DNA of 64,000 bases from Hymenobacter gelipurpurascens (GTDB lineage Bacteria; Bacteroidota; Bacteroidia; Cytophagales; Hymenobacteraceae). Made by a program: the position numbers and the translations under genes. The stretch is taken from positions 2,356,001 through 2,420,000 of the forward strand of contig NZ_FYEW01000001.1 of assembly GCF_900187375.1 (NCBI RefSeq). The letters are read 5' to 3'. The notes under the pieces are model-generated. The model did not search any database. It was given only the letters and a program-made list of their open reading frames with translations, and had not been told where the DNA came from. Within the stretch, counting starts at the first letter, position 1; every line of letters begins with the position of its first letter. Positions 1 to 9,591 of the stretch are shown in pieces.

Positions 1-821
1 AGCAAGTCTGGGTTGAACTGCTGCAATTCGCTGAGCAGCACTTCATATTCGGCCGCAATATCCGGGGAGTCGCAGCTGATCATGAACAGCAGAATAGAGT
101 TGCGCTCAATATGACGCAGAAAGCGTGTGCCGAGGCCTTTGCCTTCCGCCGCGCCCTCAATGATGCCCGGAATATCGGCCATCACAAACGACTTATAGTC
201 GCGGTAGGCCACTACGCCCAGGTTTGGGGTAAGTGTGGTGAAGGCGTAATCCGCAATCTTCGGCTTCGCGGCCGAAACTACGGATAGCAACGTGCTTTTA
301 CCAGCGTTGGGGAGGCCCACCAGGCCTACGTCGGCCAGCAGCTTCAGCTCCAGAATCACCCACTCGTCAATGCCAGGCTCGCCGGGCTGAGCGTAGCTGG
401 GCGCTTGGTTGGTGGCTGATTTGAAGTGGTCGTTGCCGAGGCCGCCGCGGCCGCCCGGCGTTAGGATCAGGCGCTGGCCATCTTCCGTTATTTCCAGCTT
501 CTTCTCACCGGTTTCAGCATCGCGGGCAATAGTACCTAGGGGTACCTGAATGATAATATCGTCGCCTTGGGCACCGGAGCGCAGGTTTTCGCCTCCACCC
601 TCTCCTGCTTTCGCAATCAAGTGCTTCTGGTACTGCAGGTGCAGCAGCGTCCAAAGCTGGGAGCTGCCTTCCAGAATAATATGTCCGCCGCGGCCACCAT
701 CACCGCCATCGGGACCACCGTTGGGCAGGCCTTTGGCGCGGAAAAAGTGGTGCGACCCCGCTCCGCCTTTGCCGGAGCGGCAGTTAATCTTAACGTAATC
801 GATGAAGTTATTGGAAGCCAT
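1..821 (-). CDS. obg: GTPase Obg (partial, C-terminus beyond window)
   Basis: Obg/CgtA is a ribosome-associated GTPase acting in 50S assembly and the stringent response. The reading frame is open from an ATG at 821-819 to the window edge, about 273 codons. The N-terminal glycine-rich Obg fold is obvious, with several GGxGG runs in residues 18-50 and again near 125-135. The G1/P-loop GLPNAGKS lies near residue 168 and the G3 motif DIPG near residue 214. The missing part should hold the NKxD motif. It is the last gene of an hpt-adk-obg run on the minus strand, although a terminator-like hairpin sits between adk and obg. The frame is open-ended, so an ORF finder that needs a stop codon would miss it. 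Confidence 0.96.
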   Translation of the reverse strand, partial: MASNNFIDYVKINCRSGKGGAGSHHFFRAKGLPNGGPDGGDGGRGGHIILEGSSQLWTLLHLQYQKHLIAKAGEGGGENLRSGAQGDDIIIQVPLGTIARDAETGEKKLEITEDGQRLILTPGGRGGLGNDHFKSATNQAPSYAQPGEPGIDEWVILELKLLADVGLVGLPNAGKSTLLSVVSAAKPKIADYAFTTLTPNLGVVAYRDYKSFVMADIPGIIEGAAEGKGLGTRFLRHIERNSILLFMISCDSPDIAAEYEVLLSELQQFNPDL

Positions 822-834
822 GCTACTGCGCGCA

Positions 835-888
835 ATTAAAAAACGGCATCCCGAGCACTCAGCGTAAGTACGCCGAATGCTCGGGATG
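835..888 (-). terminator. Rho-independent terminator after adk
   Basis: Perfect 11-bp arms (847-857 and 878-888, CATCCCGAGCA with its complement) enclose a 20-nt loop that itself contains a small GCGT/ACGC stem. On the minus strand the hairpin is followed by a T-run (six T, 843-838). It lies between adk and obg and would reduce read-through into obg. Confidence 0.75.
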
Positions 889-931
889 ACAGAGGGTTCT
901 GCCACTACCCAAGCGGGTAGCAGCGGCAAAG

Positions 932-1555
932 TTACGCTTTTACTTCGTCGGTTGCCTGCCGGCTTCCTTCGGTGGTTGCAGGCTGGTTCTGATCGAGGAT
1001 TGTACAGATCTGCCCGAAGATGTCTTCGATGGCTCCAATGCCGTTCAGGGCATGGAATTTCTGCTGTTGGGCATAGTAGCCAGCCACTTGCGCCGTCTCA
1101 GTATTATAGACTGTCACGCGCTTCCGGATTTTGGTTTCGTCCTGGTCGTCGGGGCGGCCGGAGGTTTTGCCACGCTCCAAAAGGCGCTTCACCAGTTCTT
1201 CTTCAGCCACTTCCAGCGCCACCATGCACGACACCTTGGTGTTATGTTGGCCTAGCAACTGGTCGAGGCTTTCGGCCTGGGGCACGGTGCGGGGGAAGCC
1301 ATCGAAAATAAAGCCAGCGGCCTGTTTATTGGCGTTCAAGGCGTGGTCGATCATGCCGATAACTACTTCATCGGGCACCAAAAGCCCCTCGTCCATCAGT
1401 TTTTTTGCCCGTAGGCCTAGGTCCGTGCCCTGCGCGATTTGAGCGCGAAGCAGGTCGCCAGTAGACAGATGCACCAGGTTATAGCGGGCAATGAGCTTCT
1501 GGCTTTGCGTTCCTTTGCCGGCACCGGGAGGGCCGAAGAGCACGAGATTCAGCAT
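932..1555 (-). CDS. adk: Adenylate kinase
   Basis: Interconverts ATP + AMP and 2 ADP in the cytosol. The 207-residue protein starts with the P-loop GPPGAGKGT (about residues 9-17), then the NMP-binding segment [10 protein letters not shown] and the DGFPRT motif near residue 85. The LID is the short form: [10 protein letters not shown] is followed directly by the C-terminal helices, and there is no zinc-type Cys cluster. Short LIDs are usual in Bacteroidota. The C-terminus (about residues 185-207) is a poorly conserved tail. It lies between hpt and obg on the same strand. Confidence 0.96.
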   Translation of the reverse strand: MLNLVLFGPPGAGKGTQSQKLIARYNLVHLSTGDLLRAQIAQGTDLGLRAKKLMDEGLLVPDEVVIGMIDHALNANKQAAGFIFDGFPRTVPQAESLDQLLGQHNTKVSCMVALEVAEEELVKRLLERGKTSGRPDDQDETKIRKRVTVYNTETAQVAGYYAQQQKFHALNGIGAIEDIFGQICTILDQNQPATTEGSRQATDEVKA

Positions 1556-1665
1556 GGCAAGCGGGGAGTTTCGCGAGGAAAGGGAAAACGTGGTGTTTGG
1601 GAAAGATAAGCAATGCGGGGGAATGCCCCTGTACGCAGACCAGCGAATTTTAGCTGGCGCGGCGC

Positions 1666-2205
1666 CTACACGGCCTTATATACATCGGGGTAATTTCGGC
1701 CTAGGCCATCATAATCAAGCCCGTAGCCCACAATAAAATCGTTCGGAATGCTCAGGCCTACATAGCGCAGGCTCAGCTCGTGCTGCAGGCACTCGGGCTT
1801 CAGGAACAGCGTCGCTACTTCCAAGGAAGCCGGCTGTTTGGCACCTAGTGTATCCAGCAGCATACGCATGGTATGGCCGGTGTCAACTATGTCTTCTAGA
1901 ATGACCACATGCCGGCCGTTAATTTCCTGAGACAGGCCTAGCACCTCCTGCACTTTGCCGGTGCTGCTGGTGCCTTGGTAAGAAGCTACTTTGATGAAGG
2001 AAATCTCACAGTCGATGCTCAGGCTTTTCATCAGATCGGCCGCAAACATGAACGACCCGTTGAGAACGGCCACGAACAGCGGCGTTTGCCCGGCGTAGTC
2101 CTGGTTAAGACGTGCTGCTAGCGCCTGAATAGCGGAGGCAAGCTGGGCAGCAGGCAGGTACGGTTCAAACTCCTTGTTATGCAGTGCTATATGTTCCGGA
2201 TGCAT
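1666..2205 (-). CDS. hpt: Hypoxanthine phosphoribosyltransferase
   Basis: Purine salvage enzyme that transfers ribose-5-phosphate from PRPP to hypoxanthine or guanine. The 179-residue length is typical. The type I PRPP loop VVILEDIVDTGHT sits at about residues 99-111 and the purine-contacting end reads DFIVGYGLDYDGLGRN near residues 155-170. It is first in a minus-strand hpt-adk-obg group. A TAnnTTTG -7 element lies about 36 bases upstream of the ATG. Confidence 0.96.
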   Translation of the reverse strand: MHPEHIALHNKEFEPYLPAAQLASAIQALAARLNQDYAGQTPLFVAVLNGSFMFAADLMKSLSIDCEISFIKVASYQGTSSTGKVQEVLGLSQEINGRHVVILEDIVDTGHTMRMLLDTLGAKQPASLEVATLFLKPECLQHELSLRYVGLSIPNDFIVGYGLDYDGLGRNYPDVYKAV

Positions 2206-2240
2206 CCGTATGGGGTTAGGGCCCTTGGCGAAGATGGCCC

Positions 2241-2248
2241 CAAAGGTA
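2241..2248 (-). promoter_or_regulatory. Bacteroidota -7 element upstream of hpt
   Basis: On the minus strand 2248-2241 reads TACCTTTG, an exact match to the TAnnTTTG consensus. No TTTG -33 box is visible at the expected 19-21 base distance, where the hppA terminator stem lies instead. It would start transcription about 30 bases before the hpt ATG. Confidence 0.45.
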
Positions 2249-2251
2249 GTA

Positions 2252-2286
2252 GAAAAAGCCGCCCGCCGGTTTGGCTGGGCGGCTTA
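2252..2286 (-). terminator. Rho-independent terminator after hppA
   Basis: Arms 2256-2264 (AAGCCGCCC) and 2277-2285 (GGGCGGCTT) pair perfectly around a 12-nt loop. On the minus strand the stem is followed by five T (2257-2253). It lies 55 bases beyond the hppA stop codon and just upstream of the hpt promoter box. Confidence 0.8.
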
Positions 2287-2340
2287 ATACCTGAACCGTT
2301 TCGGGAATGTGTAGGCCACTACAAGTGGCCTAGCCTCGAT

Positions 2341-4572
2341 TTAGGACTTGGGTTGAGCCACGAAAAACGCTTTCGCAGCCTTGGGTGCTACGTCGGCATA
2401 TTTCACATTTGGCCGCGCTTGCGCTTCCTTTTGCAGTTGCCATTCGCCCTTCACCACGGCGCGCTCGGGAGCGGCAATATGCGGGGCAATAACCAGTGAG
2501 ACGATGCTCATCAGCTTGATGAGGATGTTCATGGAAGGTCCGGAAGTGTCCTTGAATGGGTCACCAACGGTGTCACCCGTCACGGATGCTTTGTGGGCAT
2601 CAGAGCCTTTGTACTCCATCTTGCCATCAATCATCACGCCCTTCTCAAACGACTTCTTGGCGTTGTCCCAGGCACCGCCGGCGTTACTCTGGAACATGGC
2701 CATCAGCACCCCCGATACGGTTACGCCCGCCAGCGTGCCGCCCAACACCTCGGGCCCAAACGCAAACCCAATAATCACGGGTACCACCAAGGCAATAGCG
2801 CCGGGCAGCATCATTTCCCGAATGGCAGCTTGGGTAGAAATTGCCACGCACTTTTCATACTCCGGCCGACCCGTACCTTCCATAATGCCCGGAATCTCGC
2901 GGAATTGCCGCCGCACTTCCTGCACCATGGCCATAGCCGCCCGGCCTACTGCCGAAATGGCCAGCGCCGAGAAGATGAACGGAATCATGGCCCCTACGAA
3001 CAGGCCTGCCAGCACGCGAGCATTGCTGATATCAATGGAGCGGATATTAGCCGTACCCATGAACGCCGCAAACAAAGCCAGTGAAGTAAGCGCCGCCGAG
3101 GCAATGGCAAAGCCTTTGCCCGTAGCAGCTGTGGTGTTACCTACGGCATCCAAAATATCGGTTCGCTCGCGCACTTCTTTGGGTAGCTCACTCATTTCGG
3201 CAATACCACCGGCATTGTCCGCAATTGGCCCGAAGGCGTCAATGGCCAGCTGCATGGCCGTAGTAGCCATCATGCCAGCCGCCGCAATAGCCACGCCGTA
3301 CAGACCAGCGCACTCAAAACTGAGCACAATACCGGCCGCCAGCACAATTATCGGAAGTACTGTAGACTCCATTCCTACTGCTAGGCCACCTATCACGGTG
3401 GTGGCGTGCCCCGTGCTGCTTTGGCGCACAATGCTGAGTACCGGCCGCTTACCCATGGCCGTGTAATACTCCGTGATAATGCTCATCAGGGTACCCACCA
3501 CTAGGCCTACGGCTACGGCGTAGAACACGTTCATGGAGTTGAAGGTGATGCCCCGGATGGTGAGGTCCTCGGTGGGCAGCATCCAGCGAATAATGAAGAA
3601 CGACGCAATTGCCGATACCAGCACCGAGATATAGTTACCCAAGTTAAGAGCGGCCTGTACATTTCCACCTTCTTTCACCCGCACCATCAGAATACCCACC
3701 AGCGAGGCCAGAATCCCCATGCCAGCAACGACCATCGGCAGCAAAATGGGCGAAAGGCCCTGAAACTGGTCGCCGCGCGCCACTACCTCCCGGCCTAGCA
3801 CCATGGTAGCCAGGATAGTCGCCACATAAGAGCCGAATAAGTCAGCTCCCATACCAGCTACATCGCCTACGTTGTCGCCCACGTTATCGGCGATGGTGGC
3901 GGGGTTGCGCGGATCATCTTCCGGAATGCCGGCTTCTACTTTGCCCACTAGGTCAGCGCCTACGTCGGCTGCTTTAGTATAGATGCCACCACCTACGCGG
4001 GCGAAGAGGGCAATACTTTCAGCTCCCAAAGAGAAACCCGTTAGCACCTCCAATGCTGTTTCCATCTCTACTCCATTTGCCCCGCCATTTTTGCTGACAA
4101 CAAACATCTGGTAGAAGACGATGAACAGCGAGCCTAGGCCTAGTACAGCTAGGCCAGCCACACCCATACCCATCACTGACCCTCCCGAGAAGGAAACGTT
4201 CAGGGCCTTGCTCAAGCTGGTGCGGGCGGCTTGCGCCGTACGCACGTTGGCTTTGGTGGCAATCTTCATCCCGATAAAGCCGGCCAATGCCGAAAACACC
4301 GCCCCAATTAGAAAGGCAACGACGATAACGGGACTAGACTTTTCGCCTGTACTTCCCAGGTAGAACAAAAACACTGAAGCAATCAGGCCAAAAATTATCA
4401 TGACCCGGTACTCTGCCTTCAGGAAGGCAATGGCCCCATCAGCAATGTAACCGGCAATCGTCTGCATGCGCGCATCGCCAGCATCCTGCCGACTAACCCA
4501 GCCGGAGCGCACCCAGGTATACAACAAAGCCAGCACCCCGAGCGCTGGCACCAAGTAGAGAACATTCGTCAT
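2341..4572 (-). CDS. hppA: Membrane-bound ion-translocating pyrophosphatase (probably K+-dependent)
   Basis: Hydrolyses cytosolic pyrophosphate and pumps H+ and/or Na+ across the inner membrane. The 743-residue, roughly 16-TM protein has the family hallmark from about residue 193 onward: [20 protein letters not shown], then the acidic [19 protein letters not shown] stretch that binds Mg-pyrophosphate. The C-terminal acidic loop [15 protein letters not shown] is present. Near residue 479 the motif reads [11 protein letters not shown]+-independent enzymes carry Lys at the first Ala after GNTT, so this copy is predicted to need K+. It is monocistronic, with its own terminator and a 200-base spacer upstream. 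Whether it pumps Na+ or H+ cannot be settled by eye. Confidence 0.96.
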   Translation of the reverse strand: MTNVLYLVPALGVLALLYTWVRSGWVSRQDAGDARMQTIAGYIADGAIAFLKAEYRVMIIFGLIASVFLFYLGSTGEKSSPVIVVAFLIGAVFSALAGFIGMKIATKANVRTAQAARTSLSKALNVSFSGGSVMGMGVAGLAVLGLGSLFIVFYQMFVVSKNGGANGVEMETALEVLTGFSLGAESIALFARVGGGIYTKAADVGADLVGKVEAGIPEDDPRNPATIADNVGDNVGDVAGMGADLFGSYVATILATMVLGREVVARGDQFQGLSPILLPMVVAGMGILASLVGILMVRVKEGGNVQAALNLGNYISVLVSAIASFFIIRWMLPTEDLTIRGITFNSMNVFYAVAVGLVVGTLMSIITEYYTAMGKRPVLSIVRQSSTGHATTVIGGLAVGMESTVLPIIVLAAGIVLSFECAGLYGVAIAAAGMMATTAMQLAIDAFGPIADNAGGIAEMSELPKEVRERTDILDAVGNTTAATGKGFAIASAALTSLALFAAFMGTANIRSIDISNARVLAGLFVGAMIPFIFSALAISAVGRAAMAMVQEVRRQFREIPGIMEGTGRPEYEKCVAISTQAAIREMMLPGAIALVVPVIIGFAFGPEVLGGTLAGVTVSGVLMAMFQSNAGGAWDNAKKSFEKGVMIDGKMEYKGSDAHKASVTGDTVGDPFKDTSGPSMNILIKLMSIVSLVIAPHIAAPERAVVKGEWQLQKEAQARPNVKYADVAPKAAKAFFVAQPKS

Positions 4573-4705
4573 AGACGGTGGGAATAGGATGAGGTGTTGG
4601 GTTGAAAGCAGAGAAAGAACGATTGGGAGGGTAAAATAGAATTTATTACCTAATCCTCAAGCTTTCAGAACCAACCATACATCTTTCCCTTGTTTAGCGG
4701 CTAAC

Positions 4706-4748
4706 ACCAAAGGAAAAAGCCACCTAAGATTTCCTTTGGTGGCTTTTT
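4706..4748 (-). terminator. Terminator after the M42 peptidase, with two alternative stems
   Basis: Stem A pairs 4714-4724 (AAAAAGCCACC) with 4738-4748 and leaves a T-run on the minus strand. Stem B pairs 4706-4716 (ACCAAAGGAAA) with 4730-4740. The two share bases, so only one can form at a time. The site follows the minus-strand peptidase stop (4774) by 26 bases. The A/T-flanked symmetry would also stop transcription from the plus strand. Confidence 0.75.
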
Positions 4749-4773
4749 CACGTAGAACTACTAGCTAGGCCTA

Positions 4774-5688
4774 CTACAGTTCCCGCATCAACACCTGATA
4801 CAGGCCTAGCATGCTGTTAACATCACGCTTGTCTACGATTTCGTTGGGCGTGTGCACATTGTCTTCTGGTGCGCCGATAAAACACCAGTCCCAGGGTTGC
4901 GCCCCGTGCTGCAATTCCTTTGCATCAGACCCACCGCTACCTTCCACTTCTAATTGATGCGGAATACCGGCATCTTCCGCAATACGCCGAATGCGCTCGA
5001 TATAAGAGCGCCGCGGAATCAGCGAGTCGCGCAGTGAAATCACTACGCCTTTACCCGGATGCACCCCTTCCGTTACCCACGTGATATCTGAAATTAGTGC
5101 TTGCCGCACGCCATACTTCTCATAGATATATTTGGCCAGGTAGGCCACTGATCCACCACCGTGCTCTTCCCAGCATGAGAAAACAATAATACCATCCTGC
5201 AAGGTTTCACACAGCCTTAAGGCATTCCAAACGCCTAATCGATTGTCGAGGTAGCAACTCTGAACGGTGCTTTCCGTTTCCCGAAAGTCGCAGTAGAAAG
5301 TCAGTTCAGTACCTCGCTCAATTTCTCGATGGAAATCATGGCTCAGTGCTCCGGTTGATTCATCCACTACCAACCTACAGTCTATCGCCCCGACCCTGTC
5401 CTGGCCTACCAACCTATACCCGGCTTCTACATCTGGCCCGCCTATGCGAACAAGCTGGCGTCCATAGCGAACCGTAAAACCGATGCTGTCTATGTGAGCG
5501 AATACAGCAGTTCGGGGTTTTCCAAATACTAGAATAATACAATCTTGAAACTCTTCGCCACTCAGAACAGTTGGAGAAGCGTTCCAATTAGATTTTTGCT
5601 GATGAATGTAGTTTAGCAGAAAATTTGCTAAAAGCGCTTCATTGCCAGAGGGTGCTGCAATCTGGCAAAGGGTTTGTAAAAGCTGCAT
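4774..5688 (-). CDS. M42-family metallo-aminopeptidase
   Basis: Predicted cytosolic di-metal aminopeptidase (M42, glutamyl aminopeptidase/PepA-TET type), probably for peptide recycling. At 304 residues it is slightly short for the family (about 340-360). Metal and catalytic motifs appear in order: AHIDSIGF (His and Asp, near residue 65), CYLDNRLG (Asp, near 146), the EEHGGG pair of glutamates (near 174), SDIT (Asp, near 198) and the C-terminal GAPEDNVHTPNE with its metal-binding His (near 275). There is no signal peptide. It stands alone, with a terminator downstream and a divergent TPR gene upstream. Confidence 0.88.
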   Translation of the reverse strand: MQLLQTLCQIAAPSGNEALLANFLLNYIHQQKSNWNASPTVLSGEEFQDCIILVFGKPRTAVFAHIDSIGFTVRYGRQLVRIGGPDVEAGYRLVGQDRVGAIDCRLVVDESTGALSHDFHREIERGTELTFYCDFRETESTVQSCYLDNRLGVWNALRLCETLQDGIIVFSCWEEHGGGSVAYLAKYIYEKYGVRQALISDITWVTEGVHPGKGVVISLRDSLIPRRSYIERIRRIAEDAGIPHQLEVEGSGGSDAKELQHGAQPWDWCFIGAPEDNVHTPNEIVDKRDVNSMLGLYQVLMREL

Positions 5689-5798
5689 AACAAAGGCTTT
5701 AGTTGTCCAAAACTAGGATAAAAGTCCTACTTTAGCTTTTCTAAGAACGGCTTCATCTACCACACTTATCAAGGTTGAGGCTGTCATGAGTTGTGATT

Positions 5799-7049
5799 AT
5801 GATTCTAAAACTCCGTTTTATCCTGTTGCTATTCCTACTGCCGCTAACGGTTTGGGCACAGCAATCTGATACAGACCGCATGGCCTTACCGGACACAACC
5901 CGGCAGGTGCGGCTGGAAAACGTAGACATAGCTCCCAATGCTGTAGATACCAAGGGTTGGCTGCTGCTCGACAAGGACATCCAGACGGAGTTGGAAGGTG
6001 CAGTATATAACCTGTACAATTTCAAGTACGATAAGGCTGAGCGGCAATTTCGTTCCTTACGGCGGCGTTACCCCAATCACCCTATGCCCTATTTTCTGCT
6101 GGGCCTCAGCACCTGGTGGAAAATTGTCCCCACCAATAGCCAGTCAAAGCAATACGACAAGCTGTTTTTTGCTTACATGGATACCGCCATCACCAAAGGC
6201 GAGAAACTCTATCAGGCGGACAACCGCAATTATGAAGCGTGTTTTTTTCTGGCAGCGGCCTACGGCTTCGATGGCCGCTTACATGCTGACCGGCGCGACT
6301 GGCGTAAAGCAACCGTAAGTGCCAAACGTGCCCTTGATTATTTAGAAATCAGCAAAGAAGCCAACGGCTTAAGCCCTGAATTTCTTTTCGGACAGGCTCT
6401 TTTTAACTACTATGCTGTCTGGATTCCAGATAATTATCCTTTACTAAAACCCGTACTGCTATTCTTCCCGAAAGGAAACAAAGCCCTAGGCCTGCAACAG
6501 CTTCGCAACGTAGCGGACAATGGGTTTTACGTAGGTCCTGAAGCCCGAGTATTTCTCATGAAGATTCTTCTTAATGAGGAGAACAAGCCCGAAGCCGCTA
6601 TGCCTATTGCGCGCTATATGGCTACCACTTACCCTGACAATGCCTACTGTCAACGGTTCTATTCCTTGGTCTGCTTCAACCAAGGAGAATTTCGAGAGTG
6701 TGAACGAGTAAGTCGGGAAGTTCTGGACAAGCTTAATCGTGGCCTACCAGGCTATGAGGCCATAAGTGGCCGCTATGCTACCTATTTTTTGGGCTGGCTT
6801 ATGCAAAACAAGTACAAGGACTTTTCAAAAGCCAAAGACTATTACCAGCGTTGCATCGTATTCTCAGAAAGCACTGGCGAAACGACGGGTGGATTTTACC
6901 TATACGCAAACCTAGCCTTGGCCCGTATAGCTGAGAAAGATAAAGACCAACAAGCTGCAGTCCGTTATTACACCGTAGTCCGCGACAAGTCAGAGCGCAA
7001 TTCGGAACAATACAACGAGGCAAAAGCGTATTTGAAGAACAAGAAGTAA
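5799..7049 (+). CDS. Secreted TPR-like protein
   Basis: A 416-residue exported protein. The frame opens with GTG at 5793, but the ATG at 5799 gives a clean signal peptide (basic LKLR, hydrophobic core, cleavage after VWAQ). The rest is helical, with several tetratricopeptide-like pairs: YNLYNFKYDKAERQF near residue 70, ATYFLGWLMQNKYKDFSKAKDYY near 330 and ANLALARIAEKDKDQQAAVRYY near 370. No enzyme motif was found. It probably serves as a periplasmic or outer-membrane scaffold. It lies 16 bases upstream of the polytopic membrane gene, so the two are probably cotranscribed, and it opens the polysaccharide region. Confidence 0.8.
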   Translation: MILKLRFILLLFLLPLTVWAQQSDTDRMALPDTTRQVRLENVDIAPNAVDTKGWLLLDKDIQTELEGAVYNLYNFKYDKAERQFRSLRRRYPNHPMPYFLLGLSTWWKIVPTNSQSKQYDKLFFAYMDTAITKGEKLYQADNRNYEACFFLAAAYGFDGRLHADRRDWRKATVSAKRALDYLEISKEANGLSPEFLFGQALFNYYAVWIPDNYPLLKPVLLFFPKGNKALGLQQLRNVADNGFYVGPEARVFLMKILLNEENKPEAAMPIARYMATTYPDNAYCQRFYSLVCFNQGEFRECERVSREVLDKLNRGLPGYEAISGRYATYFLGWLMQNKYKDFSKAKDYYQRCIVFSESTGETTGGFYLYANLALARIAEKDKDQQAAVRYYTVVRDKSERNSEQYNEAKAYLKNKK

Positions 7050-7065
7050 GCGGAACCTGTGCTGT

Positions 7066-8436
7066 ATGGAACTCAAAGACCTTATTCTCACACCACTATA
7101 TCTAGGCATATTCTACGGAATTGCCTTTGCAGTACGTAAGCGTTTCACTAATGCGCTTACGAAAAAGTATTTTATTCCGGCACTTTCCGTAAAATTTCTT
7201 GGAGCTATTTCTTTAGGCTTAATATATCAGTTTTATTACGGCGGTGGCGATACGTTTAACTATTATATGCATGTCAAGATAATATATCAAGCATTCATAG
7301 AGTCCCCTACCGCAGGAATTAAATTAATCTTTGCCAAAGCAGAATACGACCCTGACACGGTTAAGTATAGCGCTCAAATGTACTGGTATAATGCCGCAAC
7401 GGAATATTTTGTAGCTCGTGTTGGTGGATTTTGCGCATTATTATGTTTCGGTACTTATACGATAGTAGGTTTATTCTTTGCTGTTATCAGCTTCTCCGGA
7501 ATGTGGGCTATGTTTCTCACGTTCATGCGTGTTTATCCACTGGCTTACAAAAAGCTGGCTATTGCTGTTTTCTTTCTTCCTTCTGTGTTCTTCTGGGGGT
7601 CAGGTCTAATGAAGGACTCTCTATGTATGGGTGCACTTGGCTGGACCTTCTACGGGTTCTACCACTTCCTTATTGTGCGTAAAAACATGCCAACTGCTCT
7701 AATTATGGGCAGCATTGGGATATATGTTCTTATCTCAGTAAAAATTTATATTCTTCTATCTTTTATGCCCCCTGCACTACTGTGGGTATTTAATGAAAAT
7801 AATCAGCGTATAAAGTCAGCTGCATTACGTGTGCTGCTAAAGCCTTTATTTCTAATTATGGGACTGGGTGCCGGATTTTTAGGCGCTACGAATCTTGCAG
7901 CAGGTGATGAAAAATATGATGTAGAAAAGATAGGAGAACGCACTAAAATAAACCAAGAATATTTGACAAAATACGCTGCTAATGGATCAGCTTACAATAT
8001 TGGAACGTTTGATGGCTCCCCAAGTTCTATAGTCACAGTTGCCCCACAAGCTATTGTTGTTGCATTGTATCGGCCTTTTCTATTTGAGGTTCGCAATCCA
8101 GTCATGTTGCTATCTGGGTTAGAAGCCACACTCTTTATTTATCTCACTATTACGCTATTTTATCGCACAGGCTTCTTCAAAAGCTTACAACTTATTGCTG
8201 CTCGCCCTATCCTTACATTTTGTTTTTTATTCTCTTTAATATTTGCTATTGCTGTAGGTGTTAACAGCGGTAATTTTGGAACTCTAGTACGCTATAAAAT
8301 TCCTTTGATGCCTTTTTACCTTTCGGCTTTGTATATTATGCAGTCTATGGCTCAACCGCAGCGCAAAACTAAACCTGCACTTCGACCTCAGTTAAATAAC
8401 GCAAGAAAGTTAGGCCGATTGGCCACTACGGAGTAA
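7066..8436 (+). CDS. Unrecognised polytopic membrane protein (candidate Wzy or GT-C enzyme)
   Basis: A 456-residue integral membrane protein with about nine or ten hydrophobic spans (roughly residues 7-24, 43-58, 118-150, 162-180, 190-232, 255-280, 345-368, 380-402, 412-430). A conserved-looking GGGDTFNYY lies just after the second span, and FWGSGLMKDSL follows the fifth. An extramembrane loop covers about residues 283-340. I do not recognise the family. The topology and the Asp-containing first periplasmic loop resemble O-antigen polymerases or GT-C glycosyltransferases, and it is the only such candidate in the cluster. Its DNA is clearly more AT-rich than that of its neighbours and nearly lacks the TAGGCC word, which suggests acquisition. 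Its 3' end overlaps the convergent glycosyltransferase by 49 bases. Confidence 0.75.
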   Translation: MELKDLILTPLYLGIFYGIAFAVRKRFTNALTKKYFIPALSVKFLGAISLGLIYQFYYGGGDTFNYYMHVKIIYQAFIESPTAGIKLIFAKAEYDPDTVKYSAQMYWYNAATEYFVARVGGFCALLCFGTYTIVGLFFAVISFSGMWAMFLTFMRVYPLAYKKLAIAVFFLPSVFFWGSGLMKDSLCMGALGWTFYGFYHFLIVRKNMPTALIMGSIGIYVLISVKIYILLSFMPPALLWVFNENNQRIKSAALRVLLKPLFLIMGLGAGFLGATNLAAGDEKYDVEKIGERTKINQEYLTKYAANGSAYNIGTFDGSPSSIVTVAPQAIVVALYRPFLFEVRNPVMLLSGLEATLFIYLTITLFYRTGFFKSLQLIAARPILTFCFLFSLIFAIAVGVNSGNFGTLVRYKIPLMPFYLSALYIMQSMAQPQRKTKPALRPQLNNARKLGRLATTE

Positions 8437-9455
8437 CGCTCCTGAATAGTTTGCCGTGCTGCTTGGCCCATGCGCGCGCGTAGGCCAGGGTCCATTAGCA
8501 AACGTCGAAGAGCAGCTTCCCATTCGTCAGATGTATTGCAGATATTTCCATTCACATCCTGTTGCACAACCTCTGTATTCATACCTACAGGAGAAACCAG
8601 CGCTGGTTCACCCAAAGCCATGTACTGCAGGGCTTTAAAAGCACACTTACCTTTAGCCCATAGATCGTCTTCTAAAGGCATAAGACCTACATGAAAAGCA
8701 AGCAGATCAGCTATTTCGGTTTCTTTACGCCAAGGCTGATACACTAAGCTCCGTAACGTCAGTTCGGGCGGCTGGTTAGAAATGACCCGGAACTCAAAAT
8801 CAAACTCCTTCTCCAACTTAGCCAGTACAGGCACTACCTGCTCAATGTACTTGAGTGTAGAGTGCGTACCTGTCCAGCCGATAACTAGCTTACCAGGCGC
8901 CTGCTGATCACGCACTTGGTTGTGCAAATGTTCTGTGTCAATGGTCGTCGGGTTAATGACAGCATTAGGATTAAACTGCTGGGCATAATCGCGTAAGTAA
9001 GCGTTTCCACAGCTTACCTTGTAAGCCCAGCGGCAGATGTCGGCGACCTTATGGTTCCACTTTATGTCGGCTACTATCTTGTTGGCTTCAGAGGTATTCG
9101 GAATCCAGATAGCATCATCGAAATCGTAGATAATCTTTTTGCCCAATATTTTCGCAATAAGCCACTCAAAGATGGGAGGACCAATTGGAGAAGCTTCACG
9201 GTGGATGAAAACGTAGTCATATTTTGATACGCCGAACAACAACGTTGTACGCCGTAAAAATCCACTTAATATGCCAACTACCTTTTGTACCTGATGGCCT
9301 GGCTTGTAGAGTACACTCCAGGTAGAATCGGAAATAAAAGGAGCGACGTGGTAACGATGCCCGGCGCTAGTGAGTGCGCCAAAATACTGTTCGAAACGAA
9401 ACCGCTGAGAAGGAGCCTTCCCCGTTGGGTAGGGCATTAGGAAAAGAATTTGCAT
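8388..9455 (-). CDS. Glycosyltransferase family 4 (GT-B fold)
   Basis: Predicted cytosolic sugar transferase for the surface polysaccharide. The frame opens with TTG at 9464, but the ATG at 9455 places MQILFLMPYPTGKAPSQRF at the N-terminus, as expected for the first Rossmann strand. YDFDDAIW near residue 116, VIGWTGTHSTLKYI near 190 and FKALQYMALGEPALVSPVG near 275 form the sugar-nucleotide site of group 1 transferases. The C-terminus overlaps the convergent membrane-protein gene by 49 bases. A TAnnTTTG promoter box lies 55 bases upstream. Donor and acceptor are not predictable. Confidence 0.88.
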   Translation of the reverse strand: MQILFLMPYPTGKAPSQRFRFEQYFGALTSAGHRYHVAPFISDSTWSVLYKPGHQVQKVVGILSGFLRRTTLLFGVSKYDYVFIHREASPIGPPIFEWLIAKILGKKIIYDFDDAIWIPNTSEANKIVADIKWNHKVADICRWAYKVSCGNAYLRDYAQQFNPNAVINPTTIDTEHLHNQVRDQQAPGKLVIGWTGTHSTLKYIEQVVPVLAKLEKEFDFEFRVISNQPPELTLRSLVYQPWRKETEIADLLAFHVGLMPLEDDLWAKGKCAFKALQYMALGEPALVSPVGMNTEVVQQDVNGNICNTSDEWEAALRRLLMDPGLRARMGQAARQTIQERYSVVANRPNFLALFN

Positions 9456-9509
9456 AAAATACAACGTAAAAAGCCGCTGCGTAACCTACTACGCTTATGG
9501 ATAGAATAG

Positions 9510-9517
9510 CAAATGTA
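9510..9517 (-). promoter_or_regulatory. -7 promoter element for the GT4 gene
   Basis: On the minus strand 9517-9510 reads TACATTTG, matching TAnnTTTG. It lies 55 bases upstream of the ATG at 9455. No convincing -33 TTTG was seen. Confidence 0.45.
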
Positions 9518-9583
9518 CAAGAATAGGAGTCGATAGGCTGGTAGCTTCATGGCCAGCCTTCGCTTATGCTATCCGTGGGTTAC

Positions 9584-9591
9584 TATCTTTG
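9584..9591 (+). promoter_or_regulatory. -7 promoter element for the GtrB-wecE pair
   Basis: TATCTTTG at 9584-9591 matches TAnnTTTG and is followed by C, the common TTTGC form. It lies 50 bases before the ATG at 9642 and is divergent from the element at 9510-9517, so the short intergenic region holds back-to-back promoters. The -33 box is unclear. Confidence 0.5.

Noticed and set aside
2381..3466. 361-codon plus-strand ORF
   Set aside because: It is exactly antisense to hppA, low-complexity in composition and lacks family motifs; hppA is certain.
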